The position numbers were made by a program, and so were the translations under genes. Shown in pieces: positions 47,395 to 56,279 of a DNA stretch of 64,000 nucleotides. The DNA is from an uncultured Rhodospirillales bacterium (GTDB taxonomy: Bacteria > Pseudomonadota > Alphaproteobacteria > Rhodospirillales > JABHCV01). Position 1 is the first letter of the stretch; the number at the start of each line of letters is the position of its first letter. The notes beneath the pieces are model-generated. The model had not been told where the DNA came from. It did no database searches and saw only the letters and a list, made by a program, of their open reading frames with translations. The stretch spans positions 47,346 through 111,345 of the forward strand of contig CALKND010000012.1 in NCBI GenBank assembly GCA_938092065.1, given 5' to 3'.

Positions 47395-48318
47395 ATGAGT
47401 AAGCAACCATCGCCCACAAACAAAGACAAAAGTCGAGATGACTGGTTGTCCCAAGCGCGCACCTTATCGGAAGCGCTTCCTTACATGCGCCGCCATTCAG
47501 GCGAGACTTTGGTTATAAAATATGGTGGCCACGCCATGGGTGATAATGACCTCTCCAGTCTGTTCGCGCGTGATATCGTGCTTTTGCGTCAGATCGGAGC
47601 AAACCCAGTTGTTGTACACGGCGGTGGCCCCCAAATTGGCAAAATGCTAGACCGCCTAAAAGTCAAAAGTGAGTTTGTTGAAGGACTTCGTGTTACCGAT
47701 GATGAATCCATCGAAATTGTAGAAATGGTATTGTCAGGGTCTATAAATAAACAGATTGTCTCAACCCTCAATGCCGCCGGAGGCTTTGCAGTTGGCCTGT
47801 CGGGCAAAGATGGCAACCTGATTATCTGTGAGAAACTACAGCGCACTGAGCGCGAGCTAGATTCCAATATCAATCGTATTCTCGACCTTGGTCTAGTCGG
47901 TGAACCGAAGACTATTAACACACATGTCTTAGATAACTTTGAGCGATCCGATATAACTCCCGTGATTGCGCCAATTGGAATAGGCACCAAAGGCGAAACC
48001 CTCAATGTCAATGCCGACACCGCCGCTGGGGCCATTGCGTCCGCTCTAAATGCACGACGCTTATTAATGCTGACAGATGTTGCCGGTGTGCTGGACAGTG
48101 ATGGTGATCTAATCCCCCACTTAAGCGTCAGCGAGGCCAAAAAACTGCTTAAACGCGGCACCATTCATGGCGGCATGATCCCAAAAGTTAAAACATGCCT
48201 TAAGGCCATTGAAAGTGGTGTAAAAGGTGCGGTAATCATTGACGGGCGGGTCCCCCACGCCTTATTGCTGGAGCTATTTACTGAACACGGCGCAGGAACC
48301 TTGATAGAGGCAGACTGA
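47395..48318 (+). CDS. argB: Acetylglutamate kinase
   Basis: A 307-residue amino-acid kinase phosphorylating N-acetylglutamate in arginine synthesis. [11 protein letters not shown] is the nucleotide-binding Lys-Gly-Gly, [13 protein letters not shown] binds substrate and [16 protein letters not shown] is near the active site. The N-terminal helix ([16 protein letters not shown]) is of the arginine-sensitive hexameric type, so feedback inhibition is likely. It is the last gene of the yidC-engB-argB run. Confidence 0.96.
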   Translation: MSKQPSPTNKDKSRDDWLSQARTLSEALPYMRRHSGETLVIKYGGHAMGDNDLSSLFARDIVLLRQIGANPVVVHGGGPQIGKMLDRLKVKSEFVEGLRVTDDESIEIVEMVLSGSINKQIVSTLNAAGGFAVGLSGKDGNLIICEKLQRTERELDSNINRILDLGLVGEPKTINTHVLDNFERSDITPVIAPIGIGTKGETLNVNADTAAGAIASALNARRLLMLTDVAGVLDSDGDLIPHLSVSEAKKLLKRGTIHGGMIPKVKTCLKAIESGVKGAVIIDGRVPHALLLELFTEHGAGTLIEAD

Positions 48319-48775
48319 TTCGATCTCGACCAAGTTACTTGAACTAACTTTTACAGAGTCTCATTTGCCAATTCAATATCAAACTCAATTTGGAAAAGGT
48401 TGCCAAATGGTCGGTTCAGCATGAAAAAAGTCCAATACCAATTGAATAATGATGCGGCTAAGTAGGCCCTCAATTTCCTTCTCGCCTTTACGGATAGATT
48501 CACGTTCACGCTTTTCGGTACCAAACAGGATGAAGCGCTGCATTTTTCCAAAAAAACTACTTAAGAAAGACGCCAAAATTAGCGCAAATAATGGACTTAG
48601 CTATATAAACGACCCCGCCGACATTATGAGAGAATTTACCTTTTTAATCTTTCCTATATTATTAATACTTCCCACAAAAACCTCTAAAACTTACCATTTT
48701 ACCTTGACGTTCATATTTTGAACAGTATTGTTCGTAGTATGAACATTTTTCTATAGAAATCAGATTGTAGCTTAT
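48319..48775. other. Gap between argB and the glycan-locus regulator
   Basis: These 457 bases mark the shift from housekeeping genes to the glycan locus. Small frames on the minus strand (48351-48551 and 48385-48576) have no recognisable product. The last 75 bases hold the promoter and two operators of the winged-helix gene. No terminator for argB was identified. Confidence 0.5.
48704..48744 (+). promoter_or_regulatory. Promoter with two tandem GTTC-N7-GAAC operators
   Basis: TTGACG (48704-48709) and TATTGT (48726-48731) are 16 bases apart. The palindrome GTTCATATTTTGAAC (48709-48723) fills the spacer and GTTCGTAGTATGAAC (48730-48744) covers the start region. Centres are 21 bases apart, two helical turns, so two dimers could bind the same face. 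A third copy is at 54541. Autorepression by the winged-helix protein encoded downstream is the simplest reading. Confidence 0.7.
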
Positions 48776-49408
48776 ATGCAAAACAACGAACACAAAATTA
48801 CACTTGGCGTCCTCAATGCTATTCATGACGACAGCAACATCACCCAGCGTTCAATGTCTGTCGAGCTGGGTATTGCCTTGGGTTTAACTAATTCTTATCT
48901 CAAGCGTTGTGTCAAAAAAGGCCTGATTAAGGTCAGGCAGGTCCCTACCAATCGCTATGCATACTACTTGACATCACAAGGCTTTTCCGAAAAAACCCGG
49001 CTTGCCCATGAATATTTAACCCAAGGGTTCCAGTTTTTCCGGATCGCCCGCGAACAGTGTTACGATATTTTTAAAGTATGTAGCGAGCAAGGCCAAAAAC
49101 GAATTTCCTTACATGGCTTGACAGACTTGACGGAAATTGCCGTTCTTTGTGCCAGTAACCATGATGTGGAGCTGGTTAGCATCATAGATCCCAGCTCTAA
49201 ACTAGATGAATATGTTGGTATTCCTGTCTATTCAGGCTTTTCCGGCCTTGATGACTTCGACGCCTTAATCATTACCGATCTTGGAAGTCCTCAGCGGGAA
49301 TTTGATATATTGGTTGAACGTTACGGGCCGAATCGTGTGTTTGCACCAGCTATTCTAAAAGTATCAAGTAAGCCCAAATCACAACCTAAGGTGGGTAATC
49401 ATGGATGA
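48776..49408 (+). CDS. MarR_EPS-type winged-helix regulator with C-terminal Rossmann-like domain
   Basis: A 210-residue protein. Residues 1-85 match the MarR family EPS-associated regulators: ITQRSMSVELGIALGLTNSYL, here in two helices, KRCVKKGLIKVRQVP and RYAYYLTSQGFSEKTRL. Residues 95-195 are an extra alpha/beta domain (KRISLHGLTDLTEIAVLCA, VELVSIIDPSS, FDALIITDLGSPQREF) like a nucleotide- or sugar-nucleotide-binding Rossmann fold, so it could sense a glycan precursor. Its end overlaps the RfaH-like gene by 8 bases. The promoter carries two palindromic operators. Confidence 0.8.
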   Translation: MQNNEHKITLGVLNAIHDDSNITQRSMSVELGIALGLTNSYLKRCVKKGLIKVRQVPTNRYAYYLTSQGFSEKTRLAHEYLTQGFQFFRIAREQCYDIFKVCSEQGQKRISLHGLTDLTEIAVLCASNHDVELVSIIDPSSKLDEYVGIPVYSGFSGLDDFDALIITDLGSPQREFDILVERYGPNRVFAPAILKVSSKPKSQPKVGNHG

Positions 49409-49904
49409 ATGGATTGTTGCCCATAGTCACGTTAACGCGGAAACAAAGGCCGAAGCCCATTTAAAACGTCAGGGCTTTGAGGTCTATTTACCAAAAATCA
49501 AAACAACGTGCCGCCATGCTAGACGGATTGAAACTGTGGTACGCCCACTGTTCCCGCGTTACCTCTTCATTGGATTTGATGAAAACTCTACACACTGGCG
49601 TTCAATATGTTCGACTATTGGTGTCAGCTACCTTTTAACGGCTGGGGATCGGCCATTAGTAGCTCCCACATGGGTCATTGAACAATTGCGCCAACGCGAA
49701 GATAAAAACGGTTTAATCTCTGGTGCCGGTGAAAAGAGACTCAACAAAGGTGACCCTATAAAATTTACCAGCGGCCCACTAGCTGAATATGCGGGAATCT
49801 TTGAGCACCTGAACTACAGTAACCGAGTTGCCGTCCTACTCGAGATAATGGGCAGAAGAGTGAGAATACAGGTTCCACTGGATGCTATTCAAGGAACCAA
49901 TTAA
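49401..49904 (+). CDS. RfaH-like NusG paralogue (transcription antitermination factor)
   Basis: A 167-residue NusG-family specialised paralogue. The NGN domain runs from WIVAHSHVNAETKAEAHLKRQGFEVYLP, split by a helix, to VRPLFPRYLFIGFD, which is typical of RfaH. A linker and C-terminal KOW domain follow (KGDPIKFTSGPLAEYAGIFEHL). RfaH binds paused RNA polymerase at ops DNA and lets it read long glycan operons. Two ops-like elements occur in the window (49961 and 58633), which supports this role strongly. It overlaps the winged-helix gene, forming a two-gene regulatory operon. Confidence 0.88.
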   Translation: MDEWIVAHSHVNAETKAEAHLKRQGFEVYLPKIKTTCRHARRIETVVRPLFPRYLFIGFDENSTHWRSICSTIGVSYLLTAGDRPLVAPTWVIEQLRQREDKNGLISGAGEKRLNKGDPIKFTSGPLAEYAGIFEHLNYSNRVAVLLEIMGRRVRIQVPLDAIQGTN

Positions 49905-49960
49905 ACCCCTACAACGGCTGGAGTTTGAGTTATCGTTTGGGTATTTAACTATATCCAAAC

Positions 49961-49972
49961 TGCGGTAGCATG
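49961..49972 (+). promoter_or_regulatory. ops-like element 1
   Basis: TGCGGTAGCATG differs from the E. coli ops core GGCGGTAGCGTG at two positions. It lies 56 bases after the RfaH-like stop on the same strand, followed by a GAGAG-AATTCA-CTCTC hairpin (49972-49987). The genes directly downstream are on the opposite strand, so the site seems orphaned or marks a former operon start. Confidence 0.65.
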
Positions 49973-50012
49973 AGAGAATTCACTCTCTTAGTTCCTTTAT
50001 GAACAAGATATT

Positions 50013-51935
50013 TCAATAATCGGGTTTCTGGATGATAAAAAACTTGGCATTGTTATATTCGATTGCCTTTTTGAGCCAAGAAGCGGACTTATAGCTTTCA
50101 ATTTCTGCAATAATGCTTGGTTTTACAGGAAAGCCAAAATTAGAAATCTTTCCATTCTCCATTAATCCAATATACACATTAGGGTAATCAAGATATTGTA
50201 AAAGTTCTTCAAAAGAATTTGATATTCTCATTTTCTCGCGCACTGGAACGCTCCAAAAATCTATATCTTTTAGAAACTCACCACCCAGATAAAGCCTTAA
50301 TGATGTACCTGGCTCATAATATAGGTACATAACTGGTTTGTTAGTGACTTCGCTTAATTCATTTGCCGATAGTTCGCGTTGAAGGGCAACAACAATCTCT
50401 CGGTCAGGAATGCTATCCTTGAAAACCTGCTCAAGACTTTTTTCTAAATTCTCACCAAGAAAATTTTTAACATTAACCTTTTCATTTACCGTCCATCCAA
50501 ATACAAAAAATAAAAAAATTGTTACTGCTATTTGATTAAATCGACGACCTGGTAGTGTTTTAAATTGATGCAGTTCCAAACGAGTAAAAAGGTAAGCTGG
50601 GTACCAAGCAAAGAAAAAAACCCCAAGAATATACGGTTTTGAATAAACTAAATTAGTTCTGTACCCCGTCAAGATTTGCAAAGCCAAAGGCGCAAGCAGA
50701 ACTACAAAGGGCGCAAAAATAGGAATTGCCCAGCTTATATTTGTGTTTTTCCCTTTATAAGCCGTCCAAACTACAATCACTAACACTAGTACATAAAGGG
50801 CACGAATGCTAATGGCACCAAGATTTTCGTTGCTGGCATCAAGTAGACCCCAGTCAGTTAGCATGCCAAAAAAAAGCTCCTCAAAAGTATAATCTCGTCG
50901 CCCTAACTGCCAGGATCCAGGGTAATATTGGGTAAAATCTCCAAATAAATAATACAGTTCTCGTAGTGACAAAATACACCACATAGCGCCCACTGCTAAC
51001 CAAGGCTTGAGGCTCCAGTCCTTTTGGGTTCCACAGGACACAAAAAAGCAAAGGGCGATAATAAAAGCTGAATAAAAGGCGCCGTAATGACGGGAAAAAA
51101 CAAGAAATACTGATGCCACTGCCCCAATAAGGAGTGCTCTCTCAATGCGGTCACTTTGGCTAAGATAATAACAGACAAGCGCACCGCCCAAATACATTAG
51201 AGCATCACCCCAGTTGCCGCCAAGGCTAACTCTGAAAAAGGAATTAAAAGAGAAGTTAATCAAAGTAAAAAATAAAAAGGCAAGCAAAGCTAATTTATGG
51301 TCTCTGATGCTACTGGCTAAAATGGCAAACATTAATATTGTCGCCGCAATTGATCCCGCATTAAATGCCGGATATACCTCACCTAACCCAAACCATCCAG
51401 ACAAAGCGACGAGACCCAGTAAGTCAGCTGGATAGAACAAAGATGTCATCAGCCCATCTCCAAACGCTGTATCTTCTATTGTGACAAAATGACCTAGCGC
51501 GAATGATTCCTGAATATAAAGAGGGATGACGCCGTGATGAGATGAAAAACCAGAGTCTGGAAAAGGGTGAATAATATTTCCAGCCCAGATTATGCTACTA
51601 AGGAGGATTAGAACAAAAATATAAGTTTTTTCATGGCGCTTTGGCCCTATGGGCAACTGAAAACAAAGGAGTCGAATGATAAAACAAATAACTAGAACAA
51701 AGATTAGAACTAAAAATCCAAACCAATCTGTAGATAATTCAAAAGCACGGGATAAAAAGATTGCAAGATTTGCACTCCCGGATAGAATAAGAAATCCCCA
51801 AACAGCGCCTTCAACCCACTGTCGACGCAAAATAGCACCAATACAGGCCGATAGCAGCAGAAACAAACCAGTACATAAGGCTGTAATCAACTGTGGGTCT
51901 CTGAAAAAGAAATAATCTAAGATAATCATTGCCAT
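50013..51935 (-). CDS. Polytopic membrane protein, possible GT-C-type glycosyltransferase
   Basis: A protein of about 640 residues that I do not recognise. The first 470 residues hold roughly 12 hydrophobic segments. An acidic first large loop (IIHPFPDSGFSSHHG) follows the third or fourth segment, as in GT-C enzymes that use lipid-linked donors. The last 170 residues are soluble (VVALQRELSANELSEV, VYIGLMENGKISNFGFP) and probably periplasmic. The gene is convergent with the RfaH-like gene and AT-rich. It could transfer or polymerise sugars of the local glycan. The start is uncertain by a few codons (GTG at 51938, ATG at 51935 or 51929). Confidence 0.6.
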   Translation of the reverse strand: MAMIILDYFFFRDPQLITALCTGLFLLLSACIGAILRRQWVEGAVWGFLILSGSANLAIFLSRAFELSTDWFGFLVLIFVLVICFIIRLLCFQLPIGPKRHEKTYIFVLILLSSIIWAGNIIHPFPDSGFSSHHGVIPLYIQESFALGHFVTIEDTAFGDGLMTSLFYPADLLGLVALSGWFGLGEVYPAFNAGSIAATILMFAILASSIRDHKLALLAFLFFTLINFSFNSFFRVSLGGNWGDALMYLGGALVCYYLSQSDRIERALLIGAVASVFLVFSRHYGAFYSAFIIALCFFVSCGTQKDWSLKPWLAVGAMWCILSLRELYYLFGDFTQYYPGSWQLGRRDYTFEELFFGMLTDWGLLDASNENLGAISIRALYVLVLVIVVWTAYKGKNTNISWAIPIFAPFVVLLAPLALQILTGYRTNLVYSKPYILGVFFFAWYPAYLFTRLELHQFKTLPGRRFNQIAVTIFLFFVFGWTVNEKVNVKNFLGENLEKSLEQVFKDSIPDREIVVALQRELSANELSEVTNKPVMYLYYEPGTSLRLYLGGEFLKDIDFWSVPVREKMRISNSFEELLQYLDYPNVYIGLMENGKISNFGFPVKPSIIAEIESYKSASWLKKAIEYNNAKFFIIQKPDY

Positions 51936-52029
51936 CACATGTCAAAACTGAGGATAGGGCGACCTGAGTTGGCGTAACCATTTTGCCAATTTATTGTCTG
52001 TCATCACTTCGTAAGTAGAAAAATATTGA

Positions 52030-52123
52030 TAGGCCGTCAGAAACTGTAAAAAATTTAGTAGATAATAACGGTGAATATAATTTTTAAAAACAAAACTAAT
52101 GGCCTACAGTTTCTTACAGGCTA
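52030..52123. repeat. 19-base imperfect inverted repeat
   Basis: The arm 52030-52048 (TAGGCCGTCAGAAACTGTA) matches the reverse complement of 52105-52123 at 16 of 19 positions, with a 56-base AT-rich loop. It lies in the 290-base gap between the acetyltransferase and membrane protein genes. It may be a leader structure or a small mobile-element footprint. Confidence 0.5.
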
Positions 52124-52224
52124 TTTCTAAAAGTTGTTTTTACGAATGCTATTTTTTCAGGAAAAACCTCAGGATTTTTATCTTCCCACTTGTATCTTTT
52201 TTTATTATTTAATTTTTCTATAAA

Positions 52225-53001
52225 TCAATCCATAATTTTGTATAAATACTGTTTTGCCAAACCATCTTGAATTATTCGGCTTGTTTGCTGAAACAGCGTT
52301 ATCGAGTTAATAATACGCATATCTATAGAACCAGGGCCCGAAACCACGCAATAATGATTATTACTCTCCAAAAAAATACGCATTCTCTCAACTGAGGTTT
52401 CCACACCTAAATCAAGTCTTCGAACATAAATCTGGAAAGTTTCGAGTTTTCTTTTATGGTCTATTCCAGTATAGAAAGCGGTGAAAGATTTCATGTATCT
52501 ATATTCAACCTTCAGAAACTCTTCTACATAATGATAAAAAGTCATGCTATTTTGATCCGGTAAATTAATGACCAAAACTTTGCCATTCACTTTTAATAAT
52601 TCAGAAAATGGTGAATCTTCCCCGTAACCACTTCTATTTTTCAAATTTTTAAATTTTTCCGACATTTTTCCAAAGACACTAAAAGAATAAACCGGGTGTC
52701 CTGTTCTTATTGCATCTTTGCGTGTGCGACTATATTCGCTTAATATTCCCATTTGAGAAGTTGTTTTATATATGTTGAATTCCACACCCTCACAAAAACC
52801 AAAATTAAATGTAGGTAAGAGTACAGTCCCATCAGGTCCTACTTTTGACATTATTGAGTCAAAAATATTTTCGGGAGTGCAGCCATAGTTTTGTCTTAGG
52901 AAGTATCTAAGGAGTGATCTTATATTGCTATGAATAAGTAAAGTATCACCCTTTTTAATTCCCAATTTAGTCCAAATTTTACCTAGCGTTTCAACAACCA
53001 T
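52225..53001 (-). CDS. AAC(3)-family N-acetyltransferase
   Basis: A 258-residue protein of the aminoglycoside 3-N-acetyltransferase family. GIKKGDTLLIHSNIRSLLR, GPDGTVLLPTFNF and RTGHPVYSFSVFGK are characteristic; GYGEDSPFSELLKVNGKVLVI, split here, follows. In glycan loci members of this family acetylate amino sugars and not drugs, which fits this context better than resistance. It lies 5 bases after the MBL-fold gene in the same operon. Confidence 0.82.
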   Translation of the reverse strand: MVVETLGKIWTKLGIKKGDTLLIHSNIRSLLRYFLRQNYGCTPENIFDSIMSKVGPDGTVLLPTFNFGFCEGVEFNIYKTTSQMGILSEYSRTRKDAIRTGHPVYSFSVFGKMSEKFKNLKNRSGYGEDSPFSELLKVNGKVLVINLPDQNSMTFYHYVEEFLKVEYRYMKSFTAFYTGIDHKRKLETFQIYVRRLDLGVETSVERMRIFLESNNHYCVVSGPGSIDMRIINSITLFQQTSRIIQDGLAKQYLYKIMD

Positions 53002-53006
53002 TAGCC

Positions 53007-54314
53007 CTACGCATCAACAAATCTAAGACCATAAGACCATCTCCAAAAGTTTTTTTCAATATCACTTAAACCCTCTTCATTTCTATAACATCTTATAGAT
53101 CCGTTTTGTAACGTCATCATTCCCATGAAATAATCACCATTAATGAGTCTTTGGAGACGATAACTAGGCAGTTCTATCAAAAGGTCAACTTCAGTTAAAT
53201 CTAGTCCAATTTTTTTTGTGTTAACCTCAATGTCTCTATCTTTCATGTCATGGTGATAAACATATTCACACCCTGCCAAATCTACAATTTTCCAAACAAC
53301 TTTGAAGCTATTATATTTCCATTTATGTAAGTTATTTTTTATAGCCCTAAGGAATAAATCCAAATCATCTTCGAGACCTTTGTCTTGAAATTTCTTTTCT
53401 TCAATCATTTTCAACTCATGCTCTTTTCTTATAGAAACAAAATAAGCCGAGAGATCCTTTGCGGCATGGTCGTGGTCACCTATAAAGATATTGCTTAATT
53501 TTCCCTCATTATTAATTTCAAAATTATCATTTGGTCCCATGATTAAAACTTCAACGTTCGGCAATTGAGCAAGTGCCTTCTCTCTAAAATCATTTTTGTC
53601 TACTCTATGTAATGCATTTGCAAAAAAAAGATGCCCAAAATAACTTTGATCACTAGCATATGGAACAGAATATTTTGCGCCCAGACGCTTCAAAATCTCG
53701 ATACTATAATCATGAGCCTTTTCAGTTTTCTGTTTTACAAGCCGTTTCAATACATCTGGTTCAAAATCAAAGAAAGCCGGAAAAAGGCCCGTTAATATCG
53801 TTAAATTAAATACCATTCCTATATTGTACTTTTGTCCTATTCTACTTGCCTCTTCTAAACTCATTAGGTTGTCAGTTTGAAGTAGCACATTCATTTGTTT
53901 TGACTGAATAAGAAGTGAACTATCGTGATCTCCAAGATCATTTTTGATAATCTTTATTGTTGTTTCTTCATCGATAAAATATTCATCGCTTTCTTCTAAA
54001 AATATTAAATTATTTATTCCATTTTTTCTTAATTCTGATTCAAAATAATTAGCGCCAAAATTCGGTGCAAGACACGGTACTGATTTTGATTGTTTGGTCA
54101 TTCTTGCTAAGCTCTCTGGATGCAAGTGATCATCATGAGCGTGCGAAATAAATAAAAAATCAATGTCGTGAAAATCTTCTGGTATTTTTTTTGGAGGGGG
54201 ATAATGCCAAATATTATTTCCCCAACAAGGACCAACTAGCCAGGGGTCAGTAAGAATTTTTTTTCCATTAATTTCAATAAGAATGCAGGAATGAGTGATG
54301 TAAGTGAATCTCAT
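53007..54314 (-). CDS. Metallo-beta-lactamase-fold hydrolase with extra C-terminal domain
   Basis: A protein of about 435 residues. The ATG ending at 54314 gives MRFTYITHSCILIEINGKKI; a TTG ending at 54329 is an alternative. The MBL metal motif is SHAHDDHLHPESLA (HxHxDDH), followed by GDHDSSLLIQ and QTDNLMS. The C-terminal 150 residues (VWKIVDLAGCEYVYHHDMKDRDIEV, split by a turn) look like an SCP2-like or CMP-sialic-acid-hydroxylase-type extension. The combination suggests action on a sugar nucleotide or lipid-linked intermediate, but this is inference. It is divergent from the methyltransferase gene. Confidence 0.72.
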   Translation of the reverse strand: MRFTYITHSCILIEINGKKILTDPWLVGPCWGNNIWHYPPPKKIPEDFHDIDFLFISHAHDDHLHPESLARMTKQSKSVPCLAPNFGANYFESELRKNGINNLIFLEESDEYFIDEETTIKIIKNDLGDHDSSLLIQSKQMNVLLQTDNLMSLEEASRIGQKYNIGMVFNLTILTGLFPAFFDFEPDVLKRLVKQKTEKAHDYSIEILKRLGAKYSVPYASDQSYFGHLFFANALHRVDKNDFREKALAQLPNVEVLIMGPNDNFEINNEGKLSNIFIGDHDHAAKDLSAYFVSIRKEHELKMIEEKKFQDKGLEDDLDLFLRAIKNNLHKWKYNSFKVVWKIVDLAGCEYVYHHDMKDRDIEVNTKKIGLDLTEVDLLIELPSYRLQRLINGDYFMGMMTLQNGSIRCYRNEEGLSDIEKNFWRWSYGLRFVDA

Positions 54315-54540
54315 TTTCAAAAAGCCCAATTGTTTATTTTTAATATTCTCAATAGATTTAAGTAAGTTGGTGGTTGCCCCATCACGATCCTCGTCAAGAA
54401 TGGCGTCATCAATTTTATGGTTTCATAACTTACCTAATCTATTTGGATATTTTTTTTAATATAAAGTCAGCACTATACCTCTGATATTTTAATCTTTTTA
54501 TTGCATTTGAGCAACTTTCGCATGTAAACACCCTAAGTCT

Positions 54541-54555
54541 GTTCACATTTTGAAC
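54541..54555. promoter_or_regulatory. Third copy of the GTTC-N7-GAAC operator
   Basis: GTTCACATTTTGAAC matches the first operator at 48709 in 14 of 15 positions. It lies in the divergent region between the MBL-fold gene and the TylF-type gene, 45 bases before the latter's start. A second palindrome, AGCTTG-AA-CAAGCT, follows at 54561-54574. It is probably bound by the winged-helix regulator encoded at 48776. Confidence 0.65.
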
Positions 54556-54599
54556 TTATAAGCTTGAACAAGCTAGTACTTAACCAATGGAGATTTGAG

Positions 54600-55334
54600 T
54601 TGAAATCTTATAACGAGTTAAAAGCCGAGATGGAATCAATACAGCAGCAAATGCTTGAGCTAAGAAAGTCTGAGTTACCCTCAGTTTCAAAAGCCGCGGA
54701 TTTCAAAAACTTCACAAAATATACGAGGCGGCAGACAATTGCTCGTTTTTTAGCCCAAGTAGAAATTTTCAAACTAGTGCAAAATGTTAAGGGCTCAATT
54801 GTTGAATGTGGCGTGCATGAAGGCGGCGGGGTTTTCGCTTGGGCAAATTTATCAGTCACTTTAGAACCTTACATGTACCAGAGAAAGATCATAGGGTTTG
54901 ACACCTTCCATGGTTTCCCTGAGACAGATGAAATCGATAGAGCTTCCGTAGGTGATTTCTCTGTAGATTACGATATTTATTCTGAATTAAAAAATTGTAT
55001 TATTGAATTTGATAGTAATAGATTTTTGAACCATATTGAAAAAATAGAGTTAGTTAAAGGTGATGCCAATGTCACAATTCCAAAATATGTTGAAAAAAAT
55101 CAACACCTATTAGTTTCCCTTTTATATTTAGATTTTGATTTATATAAGCCTACCAAAACAGCTTTGGAGCATTTTTTGCCGAGAATGCCACGAGGTTCCG
55201 TTATAGCGTTTGACGAAGTAAATAATCCACAATGGGCTGGAGAAACAATGGCGCTTCTTGAAACTCTTCACTTGAAGGATAGCGAATTAAAATCATTTAG
55301 TTTTGAGCCTAATATTAGCTATATTAAATTATGA
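54600..55334 (+). CDS. TylF/MycF-type O-methyltransferase
   Basis: A SAM-dependent methyltransferase of about 244 residues. The TTG at 54600 has GGAG 8 bases upstream; a TTG at 54564 and an ATG at 54630 are alternatives. Motif SIVECGVHEGGGVFAWANLS is the SAM site, IIGFDTFHGFPETD, LLYLDFDLYKPT and FDEVNNPQWAGE are the metal-binding and catalytic segments. Family members methylate sugar hydroxyls on macrolides or glycans. The N-terminal 45 residues form a helix (ELKAEMESIQQQMLELRKSE). It is followed by the dioxygenase after 27 bases. Confidence 0.85.
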   Translation: MKSYNELKAEMESIQQQMLELRKSELPSVSKAADFKNFTKYTRRQTIARFLAQVEIFKLVQNVKGSIVECGVHEGGGVFAWANLSVTLEPYMYQRKIIGFDTFHGFPETDEIDRASVGDFSVDYDIYSELKNCIIEFDSNRFLNHIEKIELVKGDANVTIPKYVEKNQHLLVSLLYLDFDLYKPTKTALEHFLPRMPRGSVIAFDEVNNPQWAGETMALLETLHLKDSELKSFSFEPNISYIKL

Positions 55335-55361
55335 AACTAAGACTGAGTGTCGGATATTTAA

Positions 55362-56279
55362 ATGACTTATTTGAGCAAAAACATCAACTCATTTAGCGAC
55401 GATGGATTTATCGACTTCGGGCCTATACTGGACAAAAATAAATGTTCCAAATTATTGGAGCAAGTACACAATACTCGAGAGTGGTCCCAGAATTTATTTA
55501 GATCCCAAGAAGCATGTCTCTCTGATCCACAAGTAAAGAAAACAAATCCCGGTAAGGGTATTTGTAATTTAGCCGAGAATTATGATCTAGATTTTATTGA
55601 AAAGCATCCGGTGTTTACCCAACATCTCGAACGCATTCTGGGTAGCAATTACAGAATATTATTACAGAAGTTCGTCGTTGGAGTACCTAACGACTGGGTA
55701 CCTGACTGGCTGAAAGCAGTTATTGAACCTCAACTTGTTTCCAATCTTGGCCCGTACATTAAAAAACAATTCAGAGATGTGACCTATTTTCGTGGCATCG
55801 ATTACCACATGGATTTAATTGATCATCCTGGAACAGTCGGTGACTATGTTACGGTTTACGTGTACTTGGATGATGTTAACGGAAACATGTCACCACTACA
55901 TTTGGTCGAGAAAAGCCACATATTCGGTGCTACAAAATTTCCTCACGTCATTCTTAATGATAAACTTGATAGTATTGAATATGGAGAAGATCAAGAATCC
56001 GTTAGAAAGTTTCGTAAGAAAATACTGACTGGTAAATGTGGATCTGTCTATTTGTGGTCATCAATGACTTTACATGGCACAAAGCCCCATGAATCTAATC
56101 TTCCAAGAATTTCTTTGAGATACACAATCCAAAAAGATCCTCATCAAGCCAACACACTAGTTGACCAACTTATAGAGCCAGTGAGAAATCGAAAAGCACC
56201 TAGTTTGATGCGAGATGATATTGATCTTAATTCAAAAAATCATCAGCAACTTAAATTTAATAAGACTTTGAAAAAATAA
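55362..56279 (+). CDS. PhyH-family Fe(II)/2-oxoglutarate dioxygenase
   Basis: A 305-residue protein of the phytanoyl-CoA dioxygenase family. The iron ligands are His and Asp in RGIDYHMDLIDH and the distal His in SMTLHGTKPH; the Arg in LPRISLRYTI binds 2-oxoglutarate. VYVYLDDVNGNMSPLHLVEKSH is the typical core strand. It lies in an apparent operon with the TylF-type gene, so it probably oxidises or hydroxylates a sugar or lipid of the glycan. Confidence 0.85.
   Translation: MTYLSKNINSFSDDGFIDFGPILDKNKCSKLLEQVHNTREWSQNLFRSQEACLSDPQVKKTNPGKGICNLAENYDLDFIEKHPVFTQHLERILGSNYRILLQKFVVGVPNDWVPDWLKAVIEPQLVSNLGPYIKKQFRDVTYFRGIDYHMDLIDHPGTVGDYVTVYVYLDDVNGNMSPLHLVEKSHIFGATKFPHVILNDKLDSIEYGEDQESVRKFRKKILTGKCGSVYLWSSMTLHGTKPHESNLPRISLRYTIQKDPHQANTLVDQLIEPVRNRKAPSLMRDDIDLNSKNHQQLKFNKTLKK

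Noticed and set aside
48351..48576. Two small minus-strand frames after argB
   Set aside because: No ribosome site or recognisable product; the two frames overlap each other and the region is probably leader DNA.
49991..50004. GTTCCTTTATGAAC as a fourth copy of the regulator operator
   Set aside because: The half-sites are six and not seven bases apart, and the centre does not match the others.
52225..53001. Aminoglycoside resistance gene
   Set aside because: It belongs to the AAC(3) family, but the glycan-locus context and lack of mobile resistance neighbours favour sugar acetylation.
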